From NCBI RefSeq assembly GCF_002278035.1, contig NZ_CP022603.1:1555501-1619500 (forward strand): a DNA stretch of 64,000 nucleotides. The letters are read 5' to 3'. The DNA comes from Ochrobactrum quorumnocens (GTDB taxonomy: Bacteria > Pseudomonadota > Alphaproteobacteria > Rhizobiales > Rhizobiaceae). The translations under genes and the position numbers were made by a program. Position 1 is the stretch's first letter; each line of letters opens with the position of its first letter. The notes under the pieces were generated by a model. It was given only the letters and a program-made list of their open reading frames with translations. It did not search any database and was not told where the DNA came from. Shown piece after piece: positions 26,065 to 34,729 of the stretch.

Positions 26065-26325
26065 TTATGCCGCCTGGTTTGAAAGAGCCAGAGCGCAGTC
26101 TCTCCAGTCGCTGACTGCAGTTCCCTGAGTTACATTTTCTACAACAATGTGTTTTCCACCAAATACACCGGATGCGATCCAGTGACGTGCTTCTCGCTGA
26201 TATACATCGATCGTAATACCCAGCTGTTCTACTTTGGCTTCTGCCAGCATATATTTTGCTCCACGAATGATGAATCTTGGGCGAAGGTCGCAATATAGAC
26301 CGAATCCGCGACAATCCGATGTCAC
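26065..26325 (-). CDS. Small hypothetical protein
   Basis: An 86-residue reading frame lies in an otherwise repeat-filled gap. The sequence reads like a soluble protein, with alternating charged and hydrophobic residues (AEAKVEQLGITIDVYQREAR) and a later WIASGVFGGKHIVVENVTQG segment. No domain is recognised. There is no strong ribosome-binding site at the ATG; the in-frame ATG at 26250 (MLAEAKVEQ) is an alternative. Its codon use is ordinary for the region. It may be a real small gene or a chance frame. Confidence 0.45.
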   Translation of the reverse strand: MTSDCRGFGLYCDLRPRFIIRGAKYMLAEAKVEQLGITIDVYQREARHWIASGVFGGKHIVVENVTQGTAVSDWRDCALALSNQAA

Positions 26326-26367
26326 GATTGTGCTACCGGATTGTGATTGGTATTTTCGGCATTTTGG

Positions 26368-26523
26368 AGCATTTCCAGTTTAAGATGAATGGTCGGAAAT
26401 GCTTTATCTATTTGTTTTAACGTACGTCTTTATTCCAAAACCGATTCCCGCTTTTGGGAGACATGCTCTAATTTTCTGTTATGGCACGCATCCTATCCGA
26501 AAACTGTTGCTCGCTTTTCGGAT
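26368..26523. repeat. Cluster of three dispersed palindromic elements
   Basis: Three inverted repeats stand in series. They are AGCATTTCC / GGAAATGCT (26368-26403), CCAAAA / TTTTGG with a trailing GGGAGACATGCTCTAA (26435-26470), and ATCCGAAAA / TTTTCGGAT (26495-26523). The middle one shares its GGGAGACATGC end with the palindrome at 22431-22470, and the last resembles 25943-25973. They lie just past the stop codon of the NAGGN synthetase gene. No gene is visible in 26326-26540. Confidence 0.65.
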
Positions 26524-26540
26524 GCGCTCCAAACAAACTT

Positions 26541-28325
26541 TTATGCTGGCATATTTGTTCCCAATTGTGGGAACAGACATTCAACAAAACGCGCAGCAGT
26601 CGGCTGCGGTTCATGATTGGCAAGGCCCGGCCGCTCATTGGCTTCGATGAACACATATTCCGGCGTCTCGGGTGATTTCACCATGAAATCGATGCCGACG
26701 ACTGGAATTTCAATTGCGCGCGCTGCCTTGCACGCAGCATCAACCAATGTCTTGTCCACGGTTGTCGTGACATCGTGGATCGTGCCGCCGGTGTGTAGGT
26801 TTGCCGCTTTACGAACGGTAATTTCGCGTCGGTCTGCTAGCACGTCGTCTAGTAGCAGACCTTGTTGCTCAAGACAACGCTTGGTTTCAGCATCTATCGG
26901 AATACGGCTTTCACCGCCCGTTGCGGCAAGGCGGCGACGCGATTGCGTTTCGATGAGCTTGCGTATGGTCGACTTTCCATCGCCAATCACGCGCGGTGGG
27001 CGGCGCACGGCGGCTGCAACCAGCTTGTAATCAATGATGACCAGCCGCAAATCTTCGCCTTCGAAACAGGCTTCGAGCAGAACATTTTCGCAGACCTCTC
27101 GCGCTTGCCTGATCGCTGCCCGCAGGTCTTTCATAGTCGAAATACCAACCGAGATTCCGCGCCCCTGTTCCCCGCGTGCAGGCTTCACAACCAGCTTTCC
27201 GTGCTTTTTAAGGAATGTCTCGAGCGTTTCGTCCGAGCCATCAGCAGGGATTTGTTCAGGCACGACAAGCCCTGCCTTGGCCACCGTGCGGCGTGTGACT
27301 GCCTTGTCATCGCAGATCGACATGGCAACACCAGAAGTCATTTCAGACAGGCTCTCGCGGCAATGGATCGACCGTCCGCCATGAGACAGACGAAAGAAAC
27401 CACCCTTAGCATCGGTGATGTCCACATGCACGCCGCGCCGTAGTGCTTCATCGACGATAATGCGCGCATAAGGGTTGAGCGCCTCGACGGAGCTTGTTGG
27501 GAGTGCGAAGAACTTCTCGTTGATCGCATTCTTGCGCTTGATCGCAAAAAGAGGAACGCGACGAAACTTCAGCTTCTCATAAAGTCTGATCGCATTGTCA
27601 TTGTCATAGAGAACCGACAGATCGACGTGATTGAGCCCGCGCGCCTGAAAATGTTCGGCGAGCTTGCGCACGAGTTTTTCACCAATACCGGGTTGTCGTG
27701 CCTGCGGGTGTACTGCAAGGCACCAGAGCGAGCCGCCCTGATCGGGATCGTTGAACAGTCGCTGGTGGTTGATGCCTGTAACTGTGCCGACAATTTCGCC
27801 CGTCGCATCATCCTGCGCCACAAAATAGGTGACGGCGCGATTGTCGCGCTCGCAAGAAAAGAAGTCGGCGCGCAGTTGCACCATACCGCAGGCGGCGTAG
27901 ACAGCATTGATGCCGTCCGCGTCTATTTCGGATACCGCACGGCGAATGCTGATGCCGCGTGTGCGGCGGCCACCGGCGCGATAGTTGGAAAGTTCAAGAC
28001 GAAATGTGTGCGACGGATCAAGGAAGATTTCCTGCGGTGCTTGTGAGAGCAGCACATGCGGATCGCTGACATAGAACAGGATATCACGGCTGGCCGGGGC
28101 TTCCGCGCGCAAAGCTTCGATGATTGCTTCGTTGCTTTCAAAGGTTTGCGCGAAAAGCAGCCGCCCCCAACCACAATCGAGAACCACGTTGCGGTTGGCG
28201 GAGCTACCGTCTTCCTGATTACCCCCATGCAAATGGTCTTGGTAAAAGCCAGCGCTTTCGGGTGTACGCAGCCTCGTCAGCCTGTGAGAGAAAGCGTTTC
28301 TTCCCCTTGCTTTCTGCCGGGTCAT
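26541..28325 (-). CDS. ngg: N-acetylglutaminylglutamine synthetase (GNAT + ATP-grasp)
   Basis: From the ATG at 28325, preceded by AGGTGAGGTTGAA, the protein has 594 residues; an ATG at 28349 with a weaker site is the alternative. A GNAT acetyltransferase domain (~125-270) has VGTVTGINHQR, LAVHPQARQPGIGEKLVRKL and YDNDNAIRLYEKLKFRR. A C-terminal ATP-grasp domain (~330-590) has KLVVKPARGEQGRGISVGIS, EACFEGEDLRLVIIDYKL, RRPPRVIGDGKSTIRKLIE (as in cyanophycin synthetase) and VVGIDFMVKSPETPEYVFIE. In rhizobia and Pseudomonas this enzyme makes N-acetylglutaminylglutamine, the precursor of the osmoprotectant NAGGN, and works with the amidotransferase encoded just upstream. Stress-induced expression is expected. 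Confidence 0.9.
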   Translation of the reverse strand: MTRQKARGRNAFSHRLTRLRTPESAGFYQDHLHGGNQEDGSSANRNVVLDCGWGRLLFAQTFESNEAIIEALRAEAPASRDILFYVSDPHVLLSQAPQEIFLDPSHTFRLELSNYRAGGRRTRGISIRRAVSEIDADGINAVYAACGMVQLRADFFSCERDNRAVTYFVAQDDATGEIVGTVTGINHQRLFNDPDQGGSLWCLAVHPQARQPGIGEKLVRKLAEHFQARGLNHVDLSVLYDNDNAIRLYEKLKFRRVPLFAIKRKNAINEKFFALPTSSVEALNPYARIIVDEALRRGVHVDITDAKGGFFRLSHGGRSIHCRESLSEMTSGVAMSICDDKAVTRRTVAKAGLVVPEQIPADGSDETLETFLKKHGKLVVKPARGEQGRGISVGISTMKDLRAAIRQAREVCENVLLEACFEGEDLRLVIIDYKLVAAAVRRPPRVIGDGKSTIRKLIETQSRRRLAATGGESRIPIDAETKRCLEQQGLLLDDVLADRREITVRKAANLHTGGTIHDVTTTVDKTLVDAACKAARAIEIPVVGIDFMVKSPETPEYVFIEANERPGLANHEPQPTAARFVECLFPQLGTNMPA

Positions 28326-28365
28326 TTCAACCTCACCTGTCTTTTTCATTTTAGGCGTCTCCACT

Positions 28366-30141
28366 TCAGGCTTCCTGTGTCTGAAGCCACATTTCCAGAA
28401 GTCCGGCCTGCCAGAGTTCTGAACCGCGCAGAGGCGTGATGTGATCGGAAGGATTTGCAAACAACCGGTCGAGATAATTGCGCTGAAATAGTCCTCGTTC
28501 GCGCGCCTTTTGCGATGACAGCGCATCGCGCAGCATGTCGAGATAGGGCCCGGCGATATATTTGAGCTGCGGAACCGGGAAGTAGCCCTTCTTGCGGTCG
28601 ATCACGGCGCTTGGCACGACCTTGCGCGCCACATCCTTCAAGATACCTTTACCGCCATCGCGCAGCTTTTCTTCAGGTGGCATGCGAGCTGCCAATTCCA
28701 CCAGTTCATGATCAAGGAACGGTACGCGAGCTTCCAGCCCCCATGCCATGGTCATGTTATCGACGCGCTTGACAGGGTCATCGACCAGCATGATGTTGCT
28801 GTCGAGACGCAGCGCGCGGTCGACTGGCGTATCGGCGCCGTCACGCAGCAAATGTTCTTCGAGCAACTCACGGCTATAGTCGCGCTCTGGCATCCATTCG
28901 GGTGCAAGCTGAGTTCCCAGCACTTCGTGCGTGCGATCGCAGAATGCTTTTGCATAGTCGCTGACTACATCGTTGGAATCGACCAGAGGTGGATACCAGT
29001 GATAACCGGCAAAGACCTCGTCGGCACCCTGACCGGATTGCACAACCTTGATATGCTTGGAAACTTCCTTCGACAGCAGATAAAAGCCGACATTATCATA
29101 GGAAACCATTGGCTCAGACATGGCAGCAATGGTGCCGGGCAGCGCATCCATCAGATCGGAAGATGGTACGAAAATCTTGTGATGGTCGGTGCCGAAATGC
29201 TTGGCGATCAGGTCAGAATAGACGAATTCATCGCCTTTTTCGCCGTTGGCCTCTTCAAAGCCGACTGAAAAGCTCATAAGGCCGGTCTGCCCGGCTTCTG
29301 CCAAAAGACCAACGATGAGACTTGAATCCACACCGCCCGATAGCAGAACGCCAACCGGTACGTCAGAGATCATGCGGCGCTTGACGGCAACGCGCAGCAT
29401 GTCGAGAAGCTGTTCCTGCCAGTCTTCGCGGCTCATGGTGCTGTCGCCAGCCAGTCGACTATGCGGCGGTTGCCAGTAGATGCGGTCACTGAATTCGCCA
29501 TTGGCCTGATAGACGCGAATAGTCGCTGCAGGCAGCTTGCGTACGCCATTATAAATGGTGCGCGGTGGTGGTACCACGGCATGAAAGCTCATATAATTAT
29601 GCAGTGCGGCGCGGTCGATTGAGGTATCGACACCGCCAGCTTTTACCAGTGCAGGCAATGACGAGGCAAAGCGTAGAGCGCCGCTTACTTCGGTCAGATA
29701 GAGCGGTTTGATACCAAAACGGTCGCGGGCAAAGATCACTCTGCCGGTATCGCGCTCATGGATGGCAAAGGCGAACATGCCGTAAAAGCGGGACACGCAT
29801 TCCTCACCCCAGGCGTGCCAGGCCTTGATGATGACTTCCGTGTCGCCATCAGAAAAGAACCGATAACCTTGGGCTTCGAGTTCCGCGCGCAATTCGCGGA
29901 AATTATAAATGCAGCCGTTAAAGACAACGCTGATGCCAAGATCGGCATCAATCATGGGCTGCTGGGATTTTTCAGATAGATCCAGGATTCTCAGTCGCCG
30001 GTGTCCGAAGCCGACATTACCCCGCACCACGATGCCAGACGCATCTGGACCTCTGGGGGCAAGAATATCCGCCATTTTCGAGATTGCCGTAACCGACGGC
30101 GTACCGCCATCGAACCTGACTTCTCCGCAAATACCACACAT
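28366..30141 (-). CDS. asnO: N-acetylglutaminylglutamine amidotransferase (asparagine-synthase-like)
   Basis: I choose the ATG at 30141 so that Cys2, the N-terminal nucleophile of class II glutamine amidotransferases, is exposed (MCGICGEVRFDGG); this gives 591 residues. The glutaminase domain has APRGPDASG, GHRRLRILDLSEKSQQPM and FNGCIYNFREL, where GCIYN replaces the usual GEIYN. The synthetase domain has the PP-loop LLSGGVDSSLIVGLL and SGQGADEVFAGYHWYP. It converts the terminal glutamine carboxyl of N-acetylglutaminylglutamine to an amide, giving NAGGN. The synthetase gene follows 40 bases downstream. The 119-base gap upstream, separating it from the GntR gene, may carry its own promoter. 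Confidence 0.92.
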   Translation of the reverse strand: MCGICGEVRFDGGTPSVTAISKMADILAPRGPDASGIVVRGNVGFGHRRLRILDLSEKSQQPMIDADLGISVVFNGCIYNFRELRAELEAQGYRFFSDGDTEVIIKAWHAWGEECVSRFYGMFAFAIHERDTGRVIFARDRFGIKPLYLTEVSGALRFASSLPALVKAGGVDTSIDRAALHNYMSFHAVVPPPRTIYNGVRKLPAATIRVYQANGEFSDRIYWQPPHSRLAGDSTMSREDWQEQLLDMLRVAVKRRMISDVPVGVLLSGGVDSSLIVGLLAEAGQTGLMSFSVGFEEANGEKGDEFVYSDLIAKHFGTDHHKIFVPSSDLMDALPGTIAAMSEPMVSYDNVGFYLLSKEVSKHIKVVQSGQGADEVFAGYHWYPPLVDSNDVVSDYAKAFCDRTHEVLGTQLAPEWMPERDYSRELLEEHLLRDGADTPVDRALRLDSNIMLVDDPVKRVDNMTMAWGLEARVPFLDHELVELAARMPPEEKLRDGGKGILKDVARKVVPSAVIDRKKGYFPVPQLKYIAGPYLDMLRDALSSQKARERGLFQRNYLDRLFANPSDHITPLRGSELWQAGLLEMWLQTQEA

Positions 30142-30260
30142 AAAAAGGGTCGAAACCTCCATTGTCATTCACAACAAGCAAGGCCGTCGCGTGAGTTTTG
30201 GCGGCGGCCTGCATATTTGCTAATGCATGCGCACCGGGATGGTTCCGAAATTTCTGATTT

Positions 30261-31034
30261 TTATGCGGTTGTAGCTTTTTTCAGCTCATTTTCTTTGCAA
30301 AGCATATATTTTTCGGCGGAAATCATGTGTTCCAACGCGATTTTGCGCGCATCTTCGGCTCGGTCCTCCATCAAAGCGGTCAAAAGCCGATGCTGAAAGA
30401 GCACACCTTCTTCACGGGATGCAGGCGTCGGATCGGCATAGATCGAGCGAGCAACCGGCATGTTGCGCAGCAGATTGTGCGTGAGACCACTCATGAAACC
30501 GAGAAGCCGGTTCGGGCAGAGTCGTGCGAGCTGTGTGTGAAAGTCCAGCTCTGCCACGCGTTGGTGAAACTGATCATCCAGATTGGTCGGTGGGCGATCA
30601 TAAAACCGCATCGTGTTGTCTAACTTCTCCAGATCGTCTTGGCTCAGTTTACCCGCAAGGGAGGCTGCGACTTCCGGCTCAAGCAGCTTGCGAATGGCAT
30701 AAATTTCCTGAAGACCCGGCTGGTCGAAAAAGAAGTAATTGCCCAGCATCTCCATCGCATGTTGCGCAGATGGTTCGGCTACGAAGACACCGCCACCGGG
30801 TCCGGTACGCGTGAACAGCAAGCCTTGGGTTTCGAGTGCCTTCATCGCTTCGCGCACAGTGCCTTTGGCTGCCTTGAACTGGTCAATAAGATCTTTTTCT
30901 TGTGGCAGCCGGTCGCCAGGTTGCAAATGGTCCGTCTGAATGACTTGCCTGATGCGGTCAGCAATGATCTCCGGCCGTCGCTTCGCTTTGGTCAGCGATG
31001 CCCGTTCTGGTTTGCTGCGGCTGTTCCGGGCCAT
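30261..31034 (-). CDS. GntR-family (FadR/FCD subfamily) transcriptional regulator
   Basis: A 257-residue regulator. The N-terminal winged helix (~18-88) contains IIADRIRQVIQTDHLQPGDR, LPQEKDLIDQFKAAKGTVRE and ETQGLLFTRTGPGGGVFVAE. The C-terminal FCD-type ligand domain (~105-250) has IYAIRKLLEPEVAASLAGKL, FHQRVAELDFHTQLA and FQHRLLTALMEDRAEDARKI, with conserved His and acidic residues that usually bind a metal and a carboxylate ligand. It lies six bases after the ABC ATPase gene in the same direction and is probably the last gene of the transporter operon. Likely targets are that transporter and the NAGGN genes; the ligand could be a peptide, amino acid or NAGGN itself. Confidence 0.85.
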   Translation of the reverse strand: MARNSRSKPERASLTKAKRRPEIIADRIRQVIQTDHLQPGDRLPQEKDLIDQFKAAKGTVREAMKALETQGLLFTRTGPGGGVFVAEPSAQHAMEMLGNYFFFDQPGLQEIYAIRKLLEPEVAASLAGKLSQDDLEKLDNTMRFYDRPPTNLDDQFHQRVAELDFHTQLARLCPNRLLGFMSGLTHNLLRNMPVARSIYADPTPASREEGVLFQHRLLTALMEDRAEDARKIALEHMISAEKYMLCKENELKKATTA

Positions 31035-31040
31035 GCCTGG

Positions 31041-31838
31041 TTACTCTCTTTTCATACGCGGTGCGCTGTCTATCAGCTGACGTGTATAGGCATGTTGCGG
31101 GTTGGCAAAAAGAGCCTCCGCCGTGGCTTCTTCGACAATTTCCCCATAATACATGACGGCGACACGGTCACTGATCGCTTCCACCACTGCAAGATCATGG
31201 CTGATGAACAGATAAGAGAGGCCGAATTGGCGTTTGAGCCCATCTAACAGCAAAAGCACTTGTGCCTGAACAGAAACATCAAGCGCGCTCACGGGCTCAT
31301 CCAGCACGATAATTTCGGCATTTGCTGCAAGTGTGCGCGCAATGGCGATGCGTTGGGCCTGACCGCCTGAAAACTCGTGCGGATAACGCAATAAGGTATC
31401 CTTTGGCATCTGCACCGCATCGAGCAGTTCTTCCATTCGTTTCTGACGCTGGTTGCGATCAAGTTCGCCGAGCAATTTCAGTGGTGTTTCCAGTATTTGC
31501 CGGATGGTCTTGCGCGGGTTGAGCGAGGCCACAGGGTCCTGAAAAACATATTGGATCATTTTGCCAAAAGCGCGCGGGCCAGAGCGGCGAAGGGCGCTTG
31601 CATCCTGACCGGCAATTTCCATCGTGCCATCACTTGGCTCTGTCAGACCGACCAGCATCCGCGCTAAAGTGCTCTTGCCTGAGCCGCTTTCGCCGACGAT
31701 GGCCAGTGTTTCACCGCGTGCGAGGTTGAGTGATACGGATTTGACCGCTTCAACAGTATGGCGCTGTTTGCCGAAAAGTGTGCGCCCGCCGCCGAAGGTT
31801 TTGCTCAAGTTACGGACGCTGATTGCAGCTTCGCTCAT
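31041..31838 (-). CDS. Oligopeptide ABC transporter ATP-binding protein (DppF/OppF type)
   Basis: A 265-residue ATPase with Walker A GESGSGKSTLARML, Q-loop YVFQDPVASLNPRKTI, signature FSGGQAQRIAIARTLAAN, Walker B IIVLDEPVSALDVSVQ and switch FISHDLAVVEAI. The C-terminal oligopeptide-transporter extension (LFANPQHAYTRQLIDSAPRM) marks it as a Dpp/Opp family member. It pairs with the ATPase half of the fused protein encoded just upstream, whose stop its ATG overlaps (ATGA). It energises peptide import across the inner membrane. Confidence 0.9.
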   Translation of the reverse strand: MSEAAISVRNLSKTFGGGRTLFGKQRHTVEAVKSVSLNLARGETLAIVGESGSGKSTLARMLVGLTEPSDGTMEIAGQDASALRRSGPRAFGKMIQYVFQDPVASLNPRKTIRQILETPLKLLGELDRNQRQKRMEELLDAVQMPKDTLLRYPHEFSGGQAQRIAIARTLAANAEIIVLDEPVSALDVSVQAQVLLLLDGLKRQFGLSYLFISHDLAVVEAISDRVAVMYYGEIVEEATAEALFANPQHAYTRQLIDSAPRMKRE

Positions 31839-33634
31839 GTTGCGGCCTCCGTCTCATTGCGACTGAACAGTTTTGACACGCGCTCATAGAAGCTCTTGCC
31901 CTGTCCAAGCTCCGGCACACAGGCAATCAGCCTCTTGGTATAGCTGTGTTGTGGGTTAGCGAGCACGGCTTTAGCTGTTCCGGTCTCGACGATCACTCCG
32001 TCTTTCATGACGGCAACGCGATCACAGATTTCAGAGACCACGCCAAAGTCATGGGTGATGAACAGCAGCGCCATGCCACGCTCGCGCTGCAGATCGCGCA
32101 GCAACTCCAGAATGCGCGCCTGCACCGTCACATCAAGCGCTGTAGTTGGTTCGTCGGCGATGATGATGTCGGGATCATTTGCAAGCGCCATAGCAATGCC
32201 GACGCGCTGGCGCTGGCCGCCGGAAAGCTGATGCGGATAGTGATCTGCACGTTCTTTTGCGTCCGGAATGCCAACCTTTTCCAACAATGCGACGGCTTCG
32301 GCCCGGCGTTCCGATGCACTGACAGTTTTATGCGCGGCAATGGCTTCCTCGACCTGTTTGCCGATCGAGTACATCGGGTGCAACGTCGTCAACGGGTCCT
32401 GAAATACATAAGCTACTTTGCTGCCGCGCGTTGCGGTCAATTCGGTTTCAGTCATATTGAGCACGTCGTTACCGTCAAGATAGATGGCGCCGCTGCGGAT
32501 CAACCCGGGCGGAGATGCGACCAGACCCATGATGGACAGTGCAGTCACGCTTTTGCCAGAGCCGCTCTCGCCAATCAGCCCAAGGCATTCGCCACGATTA
32601 AGATGAAGAGAGACATTACTTACTGCTGGGGTATAGCTGCCATTATTGACGAACCCGGTCTCAAGTTTCTCAACGGCCAAAGCTGCATCCAGCATCTTGG
32701 TTTTAGGGGTGGTTCTGTTTCTGGCGATTGCTGTTACAGAACCGGGGCGGGCCAGAGCGCCGGAGCGCAAACGGGGGTCAAGCACATCGCGGATACCATC
32801 GCCCAGTACATTGAGGCTGATGACGATGAGAAAGATCATCAGGCCGGGCACGATGGAAACATGGGGTGCTGTGAACATCTGAGCACGGCCTTCGCCCAGC
32901 ATCGAGCCGAGATCGGCCTGCGGCGGCTGCGCGCCAAGGCCCAGAAAACTCAGACCCGCTGTTTCAAGGATCATCCAGCCAGCAGTCGTTGACATGGTGA
33001 TGACGATCACCGGTAGAACATTCGGCAACACTTCGCTGAGTAGGATTGAAATATGTCCTTTGCCAGAAAGTCGTGCGGCATCGACAAATTCGCGATTGGC
33101 AAGGCCGAGCGCTGTACCGCGCACATTACGCGCAAAAAACGGAATATTGACCACGGCAATTGCATAAAGTGCATTCATCAGCCCCGGTCCTAGCGCCGCG
33201 ACGATTGCCAGTGCCAGCAGAATATAGGGGAAGGCCATCAGCATATCGATGCCGCGCATCATGAGATTATCCGTGCGCCCGCCCACATAGCCCGCGACGA
33301 GACCAATGGCCGAGCCGATGACGGCGGCAATCAGAGTGGCTGCGAAGCCGACAGCGACCGATACACGTGCGCCCCAGAGAAGGCGGCTCAGAATATCGCG
33401 CCCAAGCTGGTCGGTTCCAAGCAAATGGCCAGCAGAGAAGACCGGTTGCAGCCTGCTTGCAGGTGCCGTTGCATCAGGGTTTGGCAATGGCAGGATAGGC
33501 ACGATGAGAATCAGCACGCAAATCAAAGCGAGCAGAAAAAAGCCGAAAGCTGCAAGACGATTGCTCATCAGTAGGCGCCATGAAGAAAGGCGTGTAGGCG
33601 TTGCGGGCGTGTAGGTTTCCGAAAGGGCGCTCAT
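31835..33634 (-). CDS. Fused oligopeptide ABC permease (DppC type) and ATPase (DppD type)
   Basis: The 599-residue protein joins two subunits that are usually separate. Residues ~15-300 are a DppC-type permease with an N-terminal membrane helix (LAAFGFFLLALICVLILIVP), LLGTDQLGRDILSRLLWGAR, the EAA-like loop LGLANREFVDAARLSGKGHI and five further helices. Residues ~320-590 are the ATPase, with Walker A GESGSGKSVTALSIMG, signature LSGGQRQRVGIAMALAND, Walker B IIIADEPTTALDVTVQ and FITHDFGVVSEI. The linker is ~25 residues. Such permease/ATPase fusions occur in other Rhizobiales peptide transporters. Its ends overlap both neighbours by ATGA junctions, giving stoichiometric translation of the complex. 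Confidence 0.9.
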   Translation of the reverse strand: MSALSETYTPATPTRLSSWRLLMSNRLAAFGFFLLALICVLILIVPILPLPNPDATAPASRLQPVFSAGHLLGTDQLGRDILSRLLWGARVSVAVGFAATLIAAVIGSAIGLVAGYVGGRTDNLMMRGIDMLMAFPYILLALAIVAALGPGLMNALYAIAVVNIPFFARNVRGTALGLANREFVDAARLSGKGHISILLSEVLPNVLPVIVITMSTTAGWMILETAGLSFLGLGAQPPQADLGSMLGEGRAQMFTAPHVSIVPGLMIFLIVISLNVLGDGIRDVLDPRLRSGALARPGSVTAIARNRTTPKTKMLDAALAVEKLETGFVNNGSYTPAVSNVSLHLNRGECLGLIGESGSGKSVTALSIMGLVASPPGLIRSGAIYLDGNDVLNMTETELTATRGSKVAYVFQDPLTTLHPMYSIGKQVEEAIAAHKTVSASERRAEAVALLEKVGIPDAKERADHYPHQLSGGQRQRVGIAMALANDPDIIIADEPTTALDVTVQARILELLRDLQRERGMALLFITHDFGVVSEICDRVAVMKDGVIVETGTAKAVLANPQHSYTKRLIACVPELGQGKSFYERVSKLFSRNETEAAT

Positions 33635-34578
33635 GTGCGTATCCTCGGATCAAGCATGGTTTGAAGAACATCGGCGAGTAGATTGAACAATACATAGCTG
33701 GCTGCCACGATAAGCACGCCGCCCTGCACAAGCAGGATATCGCGGGTAGAAATGGCCTTCACCAGCATCGCGCCGATGCCGGGCCACTGAAACACGGTTT
33801 CAATATAGACCGCCCCACCCAGAACGAAGCCTGCCTGTATGCCAATCACCGGAATGACGCTGACAAGGGCTGCGCGGAAGGCGTGGCCGTAAATCACGCG
33901 ACGCTCGTTCAGCCCTTTGGCACGCGCAGTGCGGATATAATCCTGACGCAGCACTTCAAGCATTGCGCCGCGCGTCAGTCTGGCAATTACACCGGCCGCA
34001 ACCACCGCCAACGTCGAAGCAGGCAGGATCAGATGCCAGATCAGGTCTTTAAGATCACCGCCGCCATAGACCGCATACATGCCTGATGCTGGAAGAATAC
34101 GCCAATGAACGGCGAAAAGATAAATCAGTAGAAGACCAAGCCAGAATGATGGGATCGAAATGCCAGCCAATACGATGAATGTAATTGTACGATCTGCCCA
34201 GCCGAACTGACGAACGGCCGAAATGATACCTGCGAAAAGGCCAAAGATCGAGCAAAGCACGAGGGCAACGCCTGCCAGAATGAGTGTGGCCTGAAAGCGT
34301 TCCAGCACCTCATCGAGAACAGGGCGGTTGAGCACGAAGGAACGGCCGAAATCTCCGTGCAATAGATTGCCGATCCAGATGAAATATTGTTGCACCAGTG
34401 GCTTGTCGAGGCCGAGATCGCGGTTGATGCGTTCGACATTTTCCGGCGTCGCATAAGAACCGAGCAGGGCCGTAGCGGTGTCCCCAGGGATAGAGGCCAT
34501 CACCAGAAAGACGATAATGGATAGCCCGAAAAGCACCGGAATAACTGCGACGAGCCTCTTGAAGATATAGGCTGGCAT
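33631..34578 (-). CDS. Oligopeptide ABC transporter permease (DppB type)
   Basis: A 315-residue inner-membrane protein of the DppB/OppB family. It has an N-terminal helix (VAVIPVLFGLSIIVFLVMAS), the conserved PGDTATALLGSYATPENVER periplasmic segment, five more transmembrane helices and the EAA-like loop VLRQDYIRTARAKGLNERRV that contacts the ATPase. It forms the translocation pore with the permease half of the fused protein downstream, whose ATG overlaps its stop. It follows the binding-protein gene after a 151-base gap rich in palindromes, which probably lowers its expression relative to the binding protein. Confidence 0.9.
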   Translation of the reverse strand: MPAYIFKRLVAVIPVLFGLSIIVFLVMASIPGDTATALLGSYATPENVERINRDLGLDKPLVQQYFIWIGNLLHGDFGRSFVLNRPVLDEVLERFQATLILAGVALVLCSIFGLFAGIISAVRQFGWADRTITFIVLAGISIPSFWLGLLLIYLFAVHWRILPASGMYAVYGGGDLKDLIWHLILPASTLAVVAAGVIARLTRGAMLEVLRQDYIRTARAKGLNERRVIYGHAFRAALVSVIPVIGIQAGFVLGGAVYIETVFQWPGIGAMLVKAISTRDILLVQGGVLIVAASYVLFNLLADVLQTMLDPRIRT

Positions 34579-34597
34579 TGGCCTCCTCCGCTTCGTT

Positions 34598-34724
34598 TAG
34601 AGCGCGTTTCGATCTGACGGAATCAAATCAGCGCTCTAACCTTTTTTGTTTTTGCGCACATCTTGTTCCAAAAACCGGTTCCCAGTTTTCGGAATATGCG
34701 CCAGCGGCTTTTACTGCTGGCGCA
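34598..34724. repeat. Palindromic elements between binding-protein and permease genes
   Basis: An outer inverted repeat TAGAGCGC / GCGCTCTA (34598-34638) is followed by a CCAAAAACCGGTTCCCAGTTTTCGG segment of the dispersed-repeat type. Next comes a 9-bp hairpin TGCGCCAGC / GCTGGCGCA (34697-34724) six bases past the stop of the binding-protein gene. In the leftward transcript the hairpin could stabilise or attenuate the mRNA, favouring excess binding protein. Confidence 0.65.
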
Positions 34725-34729
34725 ATGCT

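Noticed and set aside
22431..26523. CRISPR-like repeat cluster
   Set aside because: The repeats are palindromic, unevenly spaced and not separated by uniform spacers, and no cas gene is present.
26326..26540. Insertion-sequence remnant
   Set aside because: No transposase fragment or target duplication can be seen; the inverted repeats are short and fit dispersed palindromic elements better.
26541..28526. Longer N-terminus (start at 28526) for the NAGGN synthetase
   Set aside because: It would run 161 bases into the amidotransferase gene and the added residues look non-coding; strong ribosome-binding sites lie at 28325 and 28349.
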